Positions 58,493 through 64,000 of a stretch of DNA of 64,000 nt are shown one piece after another. Source of the DNA: an uncultured Eubacteriales bacterium (GTDB lineage: Bacteria; Bacillota; Clostridia; Oscillospirales; Acutalibacteraceae); NCBI GenBank assembly GCA_934454655.1, contig CAKSFK010000002.1, forward strand, positions 1-64,000. The letters are read 5' to 3'. The translations under genes were made by a program, and so were the position numbers. The notes below the pieces were generated by a model. The model was not told where the DNA came from. It saw only the letters and a program-made list of their open reading frames with translations, and did no database searches. Position 1 is the first letter of the stretch, and the number at the start of each line of letters is the position of its first letter.

Positions 58493-60421
58493 TCAGCCTT
58501 CCTTTTTGGTATATTCAAGCAGTCCGCCTGCTTTGAGTATTGCTTTCTGGCGCTCCGTAAATGAGCATACAAGCGGTATTTCATCGCCCGTGGTTTCGTC
58601 CTTCAGCATTATTTCGCCGCTGTCCATTCCCGCAAATACGTTTGTAAGCGTTAGTTTATCGGACTGATTAAGCTTATCGTAATCATCGGGGTCTTTAAAG
58701 GTAAGCGGCATAATGCCCGCGTTTATAAGATTTGCAACATGAATACGTGCAAAGCTCTTTGTAATAACCGCGCGAACACCCAAATACATAGGAACCAACG
58801 CCGCGTGCTCACGCGAGGAGCCCTGACCGTAGTTACTGCCGCCCACAATTATGCTTTTGCCGAGAGCCTTTGCGCGCTCGGGGAAGGTTTCGTCACACAC
58901 GGCAAAGCAGAACTGCGACAAATGCGGTATATTGGAACGGTAGGGCAGAATTTTAGCACCCGCCGGCATAATGTGGTCGGTAGTGATGTTGTCCCCCACC
59001 TTAAGCACAAGCTCAGCCGAGAGGGTGTCCGCCTGCGGTTCGGATTTCGGGAACGGCTTAATGTTGGGTCCTCTGAGAACCTCCAGAGTCTTTGCTTCTT
59101 CAGGGGTTGCGGGCGGAATCACCGCGCTGTCGTCAATTTTGAAAGCACCCGGCATTGTAACGTGCGGTTCTTCGCCTAAAAGCCTCGGGTCGGTAATTTC
59201 GCCCGTGAGCGCCGCCGCAACCGCAGTTTCGGGAGAAACCAGATACACACTTGCGTCCTTTGTTCCGCTTCTGCCTAAGAAGTTGCGGTTAAAGGTTCTG
59301 AGCGACACACCCGCGGAATTAGGGGAAAAGCCCATACCTATGCAGGGTCCGCAGGCACATTCAAGAAGTCTAGCTCCGCTTGCAAGTATATCCGAAAGCG
59401 CGCCGCAGTCCGCCAGCATTGAAAGCACCTGCTTAGAGCCGGGCGAAACGGAAAGGCTGACAGAGGGAGAAATGGTCTTACCCTTTAAAAGCGCCGCCAC
59501 CTTTAACATATCAAAAAGCGACGAGTTGGTACACGAGCCTATGCACACCTGATCAACCTTCGTACCCTTTAAGGACTCAACCGTAACAATGTTATCGGGG
59601 CTGTGGGGACAGGCTATAAGCGGTTTTAATTCGTCAAGGTCAATATCTATCACCCTGTCGTAAACCGCGTCGGGGTCGCTTGAAAGCTCCGAATAATCCT
59701 CCGCTCTGCCCTCGGCTTCAAGAAATTTTCTTGTAACCTCGTCGGACGGAAAAATAGAGGTGGTAGCGCCAAGCTCTGTTCCCATATTGGTAATGGTTGC
59801 GCGCTCCGGCACAGAAAGGTATTTAATACCCTCGCCGCCCCATTCGATTATTGCGCCCACGCCGCCCTTAACGGAAAGTATACGCAGAATTTCAAGGCTT
59901 ATATCCTTTGCCGTAACAAACGGCTTTAACTTGCCCTTCAAGTTCACTTTATACATTTTAGGCATTGTGATGTAGTAAGCGCCGCCGCCCATTGCAACTG
60001 CAACGTCAAGACCGCCCGCACCCATTGCAAGCATACCTATGCCGCCGCCCGTGGGGGTATGGCTGTCCGACCCGATAAGTGTTTTGCCGGGTTTGCCGAA
60101 GCGCTCTAAATGCACCTGATGGCAGATACCGTTTCCGGGACGTGAAAAATAAATGCCGTGCTTTTTGGCAACCGACTGTATATAACGATGGTCGTCGGCA
60201 TTTTCAAAGCCGGATTGCAGGGTGTTGTGGTCGATATACGCAACACTGCGCTCGGTCTTAACACGGTCAAGTCCCATGGTTTCAAATTCAAGGTAAGCCA
60301 TCGTGCCTGTTGCGTCCTGCGTCAGGGTCTGGTCGATTTTAAGCGCAACCTCGCTGCCGACGGTCATATCGCCCGACAGCATATGTGCTTTAATTATTTT
60401 TTGTGCGATGGTATAACCCAT
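58493..60421 (-). CDS. Aconitate hydratase
   Basis: 642 residues from ATG 60421 (AAAGGAT ribosome site). 4Fe-4S ligands: Cys in VCIGSCTNSS and the CACGPCIGMG pair (CxxC). SDSHTPTGGGIGMLAMGAGG and the swivel domain SNYGQGSSREHAALVPMYLG are intact. Interconverts citrate and isocitrate. The shorter anaerobe-type (homoaconitase-like) arrangement, where the swivel domain follows directly. Follows gntR and precedes the isocitrate dehydrogenase gene by 6 bases. Confidence 0.93.
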   Translation of the reverse strand: MGYTIAQKIIKAHMLSGDMTVGSEVALKIDQTLTQDATGTMAYLEFETMGLDRVKTERSVAYIDHNTLQSGFENADDHRYIQSVAKKHGIYFSRPGNGICHQVHLERFGKPGKTLIGSDSHTPTGGGIGMLAMGAGGLDVAVAMGGGAYYITMPKMYKVNLKGKLKPFVTAKDISLEILRILSVKGGVGAIIEWGGEGIKYLSVPERATITNMGTELGATTSIFPSDEVTRKFLEAEGRAEDYSELSSDPDAVYDRVIDIDLDELKPLIACPHSPDNIVTVESLKGTKVDQVCIGSCTNSSLFDMLKVAALLKGKTISPSVSLSVSPGSKQVLSMLADCGALSDILASGARLLECACGPCIGMGFSPNSAGVSLRTFNRNFLGRSGTKDASVYLVSPETAVAAALTGEITDPRLLGEEPHVTMPGAFKIDDSAVIPPATPEEAKTLEVLRGPNIKPFPKSEPQADTLSAELVLKVGDNITTDHIMPAGAKILPYRSNIPHLSQFCFAVCDETFPERAKALGKSIIVGGSNYGQGSSREHAALVPMYLGVRAVITKSFARIHVANLINAGIMPLTFKDPDDYDKLNQSDKLTLTNVFAGMDSGEIMLKDETTGDEIPLVCSFTERQKAILKAGGLLEYTKKEG

Positions 60422-60426
60422 AATAA

Positions 60427-61068
60427 TCAATCCTTTCTCATAATATGCTTATAAGCGTTTTCAACGTGTTCCGAAGCGTACTTTGCGGCAAGAGCCGTGT
60501 TTTTCGCCTCAATTGCCTCATAAATTTTGCGGTGCTCCGCAACCGACGCCACGGCGCGGCTTGAATTTTCAAGCGACGCGCGGCGGTATTTCTGAATTTT
60601 TTTGTGCAGCGGCACCAGAGTATCGTAAAATGCGGTGCTTCCGCTGAGCTTATACAGCGCCTCATGGAAGCGGCTGTCCATAAGCTTTATCTGGTCGGGG
60701 TTATTTTTGCCGAGATAAAACTCCTGAAATTCCAGTGTTTCCTTAAGATTTTTAAGCTGTTCCTCGGTGCGGTTCTCCGCCGCCAAAGCCGCCGCCTGAC
60801 ACTCAAGGCTTTTTCTTATCATAAAAATATCCTCAAGGTCTTTTTCGCTTATTCCGATAACTACCGAGCCCTTGCCCGACTCCTCAATTATATGCTCCTG
60901 CTCAAGGCGGCGCAGCGCCTCCCTTACCGGGGTGCGGCTTACGCCCAGCTGAGCGCAAAGCTTGCTCTCGGTCAATATTTCTCCGCGAGGATATTTCCCG
61001 CTTAAAATATCGTTTTCAAGATGCTCGAACACCTGGTCCGCCAGTGATATTGTCTTATGTTCAATCAT
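60427..61068 (-). CDS. GntR family (FadR subfamily) transcriptional regulator
   Basis: 213 residues. Winged helix at the N-terminus (MIEHKTISLADQVFEHLEND, then LTESKLCAQLGVSRTPVREA and LRRLEQEHIIEESGKG) and an FCD ligand domain with RFHEALYKLSGSTAFYDTL, where Asp/His residues would bind a metal and a carboxylate effector. Placed between citrate synthase and aconitase genes, it is probably the local regulator, sensing a TCA-type acid and binding the palindrome at 62475-62490. Confidence 0.9.
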   Translation of the reverse strand: MIEHKTISLADQVFEHLENDILSGKYPRGEILTESKLCAQLGVSRTPVREALRRLEQEHIIEESGKGSVVIGISEKDLEDIFMIRKSLECQAAALAAENRTEEQLKNLKETLEFQEFYLGKNNPDQIKLMDSRFHEALYKLSGSTAFYDTLVPLHKKIQKYRRASLENSSRAVASVAEHRKIYEAIEAKNTALAAKYASEHVENAYKHIMRKD

Positions 61069-61080
61069 AATTTCACCGCC

Positions 61081-62448
61081 TTAAAATCTTCCGTACGTCA
61101 GCTCTTTTAAATGCTTTTCAAGCTCGCTGTCCGAAATGGCAGTCTGTCTGCCGTTCTGATATTCGCTGTCAACCCATTCCTTAAGAGCGATAACCGCCGG
61201 GTCTTTTTTATCAACCTCGTTTTCTCCCTTAAGCCCGTAATTGCGGTTTATCCAGTAAGCAATTCCCGCAAGTCCGCTTGTTTTGCCCACGGAAACCGAC
61301 GCGGGCCTGTTAAGGATTTTCTCCGTATCAAAGATATTGTATATTTCCTCGTCCTTTAAAAGTCCGTCGGCGTGTATGCCCGCCTTTGTAACATTAAAGT
61401 TTTTGCCCACAAACGGCGTCATGGGCGGTATTTTATAGCCAATTTCGTGCTTGAAATATTCGGCGATCTCGGTTATTGCGGTTGTGTCCATACCGTCAAG
61501 CGAGCCGCGAAGCGACGCATACTCCATAACCATAGCCTCAAGCGGAATGTTGCCCGTTCTCTCACCTATGCCGAGCAGTGAGCAGTTGACAGCCGAAGCG
61601 CCGTAAAGCCATGCGGTTGAGGCGTTTGCCACCGCCTTGTAAAAATCGTTGTGACCGTGCCATTCAAGCATTTCGCTCGGCACATCGGAATAATGCTGCA
61701 AGCCGTAAATAATGCCGGGAACACTGCGCGGCAGGGCAACCTCGGGGTACGGCACGCCGTAGCCCATAGTGTCGCACGCACGTATTCTTACGGGTATCTT
61801 AGCCTGTGACGACATTTTCATAAGCTCATTTACAAACGGAACCACAAAGCCGTAAAAATCCGCCCTTGTAATATCCTCAAGGTGACAGCGCGGCATAACG
61901 CCCGCCTCAAACGCCTCGGAAACCGCCTCAAGGTACATTTTCATTGCCTCGCCGCGGGTCTTTTTAAGCTTTTTGAAAATGTGGTAATCGCTGCAGGACA
62001 CCAAAATGCCCGTTTCCCTGATGCCGAGGTCGCGCACAAGCTTAAAATCCTCTTTGCTGGCACGTATCCAGGTAGTAATTTCGGGGAATTTAAGCCCCAA
62101 CGCCTGACATTTTTCAACCGCTTCCCTGTCCTTTTTGCTGTAAACAAAAAATTCGGTCTGACGAATTATTCCGTAAGGACCGCCAAGCTTTGACATCAGC
62201 TTGTAAAGATTAACTATCTGCTCTACCGTGTACGGTTCAACCGACTGCTGACCGTCACGCAGAGAGGTATCGGTTATCCATATATCTTTCGGCATTCCCA
62301 TAGGCACTCTGCGGTGATTGAACGCCACGCGCGGAACGTCCTCATATGTATAAAAATCCCTGTATAAATTAGGTTCCGCAACGTCCTGCAAGGAATATCT
62401 GTAAGTATCCTGCTCAAGTAAATTCGTCTTGTTAGAAAGCTCAAGCAT
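61081..62448 (-). CDS. Probable (Re)-citrate synthase, homocitrate/isopropylmalate synthase family
   Basis: 455 residues from ATG 62448 (GGGGGAG 8 bases upstream; a farther in-frame start lies in the promoter). DRE-TIM barrel with ITDTSLRDGQQSVEPYTVEQ, WHGHNDFYKAVANASTAWLY and NCSLLGIGERTGNIPLEAMV metal site. The N-terminal block (DVPRVAFNHRRVPMGMPKDI) and the absence of a C-terminal LeuA regulatory domain resemble the clostridial (Re)-citrate synthase. With aconitase and isocitrate dehydrogenase downstream it completes acetyl-CoA plus oxaloacetate to 2-oxoglutarate. Homocitrate synthase is the alternative. Confidence 0.8.
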   Translation of the reverse strand: MLELSNKTNLLEQDTYRYSLQDVAEPNLYRDFYTYEDVPRVAFNHRRVPMGMPKDIWITDTSLRDGQQSVEPYTVEQIVNLYKLMSKLGGPYGIIRQTEFFVYSKKDREAVEKCQALGLKFPEITTWIRASKEDFKLVRDLGIRETGILVSCSDYHIFKKLKKTRGEAMKMYLEAVSEAFEAGVMPRCHLEDITRADFYGFVVPFVNELMKMSSQAKIPVRIRACDTMGYGVPYPEVALPRSVPGIIYGLQHYSDVPSEMLEWHGHNDFYKAVANASTAWLYGASAVNCSLLGIGERTGNIPLEAMVMEYASLRGSLDGMDTTAITEIAEYFKHEIGYKIPPMTPFVGKNFNVTKAGIHADGLLKDEEIYNIFDTEKILNRPASVSVGKTSGLAGIAYWINRNYGLKGENEVDKKDPAVIALKEWVDSEYQNGRQTAISDSELEKHLKELTYGRF

Positions 62449-62474
62449 TTTGTTCACTCCCCCAAATGTATCAA

Positions 62475-62490
62475 TGTATACAATTATACA
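62475..62490. promoter_or_regulatory. GntR operator candidate
   Basis: TGTATA-CAAT-TATACA: 6-base inverted repeat overlapping the -10 box (62483-62488). Probable site of the operon's GntR regulator. Confidence 0.55.
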
Positions 62491-62511
62491 CGTTCTGCTG
62501 TTTCTTGTCAA
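62483..62511 (-). promoter_or_regulatory. Consensus promoter of the citrate synthase-gntR-aconitase-IDH operon
   Basis: Minus strand TTGACA (62506-62511), 17-base spacer, TATAAT (62483-62488). Confidence 0.9.
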
Positions 62512-62575
62512 TACTATTATTGAATAAGCAGGAAATAAAGGCGCAAACTAACGGAAAAAAGAAAAGGATGATACC

Positions 62576-63280
62576 GTGGCTATTCTTAAGGTTATTATAA
62601 CATCTGTTGTTTCGCTTGTTGTGTTATTTTTGTTAACAAAATTAGTGGGCAATAAACAGCTGTCCGAACTTAATATGTTTGACTATATTGTAAGCATTAC
62701 AATAGGTTCCATTGCAGCTGAAATGGCAACCGAGCTTGAAAACCCCGAGAGACCGCTTGTCGCGATGGTGATTTATGCGGTCATATCGTTCGCAGTTTCT
62801 GTTTTGTGCTCAAAGTGTCTGCCGGTTAGACGCCTTGTATTCGGTCATTCGGTAATACTGATGCAAAACGGAAAGCTTTACCGCGATAATTTCAAAAGGA
62901 GCAGGCTTGACCTTAACGAATTTCTTATGCAGTGCAGACTTAACGGTTTTTACGACCTGTCCGCGGTAGACACCGCCGTTATGGAAGCAAGCGGAAAAAT
63001 AAGCTTTATGCCGTATTCGGGCAAGCGCCCCGCAACACCCGAGGATTTAAAGATCGTGCCGAATGCCGAAAAGCTGTTTTATAACGTTATAATGGACGGA
63101 GCGATATTAAAAGAAAACCTCCGCAGTTCGGGCAAGGATGAAAATTGGCTTAAAAACGAACTGAAAGCGCAGGGATTTAAAAACACAAATCGGATATATC
63201 TCGCAACGCTTGACAGCTCGGGCACGCTTAACGTGTTCGAGAATATTGACGGCAACAATAAAAACGATTTTTTCGAATAG
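62576..63280 (+). CDS. DUF421 family membrane protein (YetF/YkjA type)
   Basis: 234 residues. Three N-terminal membrane helices (about 5-75, with NMFDYIVSITIGSIAAEMAT conserved in the family) followed by a cytosolic alpha/beta domain with RSRLDLNEFLMQCRLNGFYD and VDTAVMEASGKISFMPYS. Family members in Bacillus are linked to spores or membranes but have no established reaction. GTG start at 62576 with AAAGGA upstream. Confidence 0.9.
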   Translation: MAILKVIITSVVSLVVLFLLTKLVGNKQLSELNMFDYIVSITIGSIAAEMATELENPERPLVAMVIYAVISFAVSVLCSKCLPVRRLVFGHSVILMQNGKLYRDNFKRSRLDLNEFLMQCRLNGFYDLSAVDTAVMEASGKISFMPYSGKRPATPEDLKIVPNAEKLFYNVIMDGAILKENLRSSGKDENWLKNELKAQGFKNTNRIYLATLDSSGTLNVFENIDGNNKNDFFE

Positions 63281-63302
63281 AACCGCCGTTTCGGCGGCTT
63301 TG

Positions 63303-63333
63303 ATGCAGAGCTTCTGCGGCTCTGCATTTTTTT
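63303..63333 (+). terminator. Terminator of the DUF421 gene
   Basis: ATGCAGAGC (63303-63311) and GCTCTGCAT (63319-63327), 7-base loop, then TTTTTT. A second hairpin CCGCCG/CGGCGG lies just before it. Confidence 0.88.
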
Positions 63334-63334
63334 C

Positions 63335-63363
63335 TTGTAATTAAACTGCTTTTGGGGTATAAT
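63335..63363 (+). promoter_or_regulatory. Promoter of the site-2 protease gene
   Basis: TTGTAA (63335-63340), 17-base spacer, TATAAT (63358-63363). Confidence 0.7.
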
Positions 63364-63388
63364 ACTAGGTAAGAATGGAGTGGTATGC

Positions 63389-64000
63389 TTGCTTAGTCAA
63401 CTGATTTCCGGCAGTCTGAGCCTTGAAGGCGCGATAGTTTATATTCTTTCGTCGCTTGTGGTAATTTTTTTAACGTTGCCGGTTCACGAATTTGCTCACG
63501 GTTTCGCCGCAACAAAGCTCGGTGACCCCACTCCGCGCTATCAGGGCAGAATGACGCTTAACCCCTTCGCGCACATAGATTATCTGGGCGCCGCCTGCAT
63601 ACTTCTGTTCGGTTTCGGCTGGGCAAAGCCCGTGGGCGTTAACACGCGTTACTTTAAAAATCCCAAGCGGGATATGGCCTTAACCGCGCTTGCAGGTCCG
63701 CTTTCAAACCTTATTGTCGCGCTTGCCGCTTTGATCATAGCAAACATATTCAGATTTTTTATAACAGGTTTTGCTTCCCTGTTTATTTATTTTCACCTTT
63801 TCTTTTATTATATTGCCTATATAAACGTCTCACTTGCGGTGTTTAATCTGATACCCATTCCGCCGCTTGACGGCTCGCGCCTGTTATCGGCGCTTTTACC
63901 GTACAAGCAGTATTATGCCCTTATGCGTTACGAACGGTATATTTTTTGGGGGCTTTTGGCGCTTTTATGGTTCGGGGTTCTTGATATTCCGCTTGAATTT
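63389..64000 (+). CDS. Site-2 protease family (M50) membrane metalloprotease, 3' end outside window
   Basis: 204 codons to the window end. TTG start at 63389 with GGAG 8 bases upstream; the nearby ATG is followed by an early stop. Zinc motif HEFAH in TLPVHEFAHGFAATKLGD, and the second metal ligand in NLIPIPPLDGSR. Several membrane helices. Belongs to the small M50 group (YwhC/Rip-like) without PDZ domain, common near scpA/scpB or alone in Firmicutes; substrate unknown. Confidence 0.9.
   Translation, partial: MLSQLISGSLSLEGAIVYILSSLVVIFLTLPVHEFAHGFAATKLGDPTPRYQGRMTLNPFAHIDYLGAACILLFGFGWAKPVGVNTRYFKNPKRDMALTALAGPLSNLIVALAALIIANIFRFFITGFASLFIYFHLFFYYIAYINVSLAVFNLIPIPPLDGSRLLSALLPYKQYYALMRYERYIFWGLLALLWFGVLDIPLEF

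Overview
The window looks like chromosome of a low-to-mid-GC Clostridia bacterium, most likely an uncultured gut Oscillospirales/Ruminococcaceae-type organism. This is inferred from a ZTP riboswitch on purE, an Ile T-box on ileS, an (Re)-citrate-synthase-type glutamate precursor operon, a GGGtGRT/NifU-like gene pair, mreBCD-PBP2, a MurC with no outer-membrane genes, a remnant of the sporulation regulator SpoIIID with a sigma-E-like promoter, and a cohesin-domain protein. No lineage marker such as 16S rRNA is present, so the placement is an inference.

Layout. 1-3.6 kb: purine operon purE-purC-purF-purM (minus strand) behind a ZTP riboswitch. 3.7-8.8 kb: truncated spoIIID, a MATE exporter, and a lactate permease/lactate dehydrogenase-like pair with an attenuator-like leader. 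8.8-10.8 kb: GGGtGRT protein plus NifU-like scaffold, then tRNA-Pro(GGG). 11-22.3 kb (plus strand): oligopeptide-binding lipoprotein, polA, a fused arginine-phosphatase/RimI protein, tsaD, a diacylglycerol-kinase-type lipid kinase, mreB-mreC-mreD-PBP2. 22.3-24.5 kb: smpB, ssrA (tmRNA) and, behind ssrA, a field of decayed genes (SprT-like and GH2). 24.5-34.3 kb (minus): small membrane protein, ileS with T-box, coiled-coil protein, coaD, rsmD, cohesin protein, LOG protein, NUDIX, LTA-synthase-like enzyme, zinc-ribbon-like lipoprotein. 34.3-39.5 kb: uvrC, ogg, DUF6062 protein, then a cysteine regulon (leader peptide, cysK, Rrf2 regulator). 39.5-44.1 kb: GH78-like remnant, first copy of a repeat element, DMT transporter, tex, two half-size TSUP proteins. 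44.3-50.8 kb: an operon of ThuA, three Gfo/Idh/MocA oxidoreductases and two TIM-barrel isomerase-like enzymes with a convergent AraC regulator. 50.8-57 kb: NUDIX, M14 peptidase, prmA, AlaX-type editing protein, murC, cca. 57.0-57.3 kb: second copy of the repeat. 57.3-62.5 kb: isocitrate dehydrogenase, aconitase, GntR regulator and (Re)-citrate synthase-like gene. 62.6-64 kb: DUF421 protein and a truncated site-2 protease.

Most noteworthy. (1) A 232-bp multi-hairpin element occurs twice (39885-40116 and 57070-57301, about 90% identical). Each copy sits in a convergent intergenic region and is flanked on both sides by the same complete terminator hairpin, which differs between the two sites. 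It looks like a mobile element that enters bidirectional terminators and duplicates the hairpin. (2) The ThuA/Gfo-Idh/TIM-barrel operon has the gene content of a keto-sugar (oxidation-elimination) route for glycosides and lies in a genome that carries broken classical glycosidases. (3) cysK is preceded by a small Cys-containing leader ORF and by a near-perfect palindrome across its -10 box, with an Rrf2 regulator gene directly behind it. (4) The GGGtGRT/NifU-like pair is a conserved module of unknown function.
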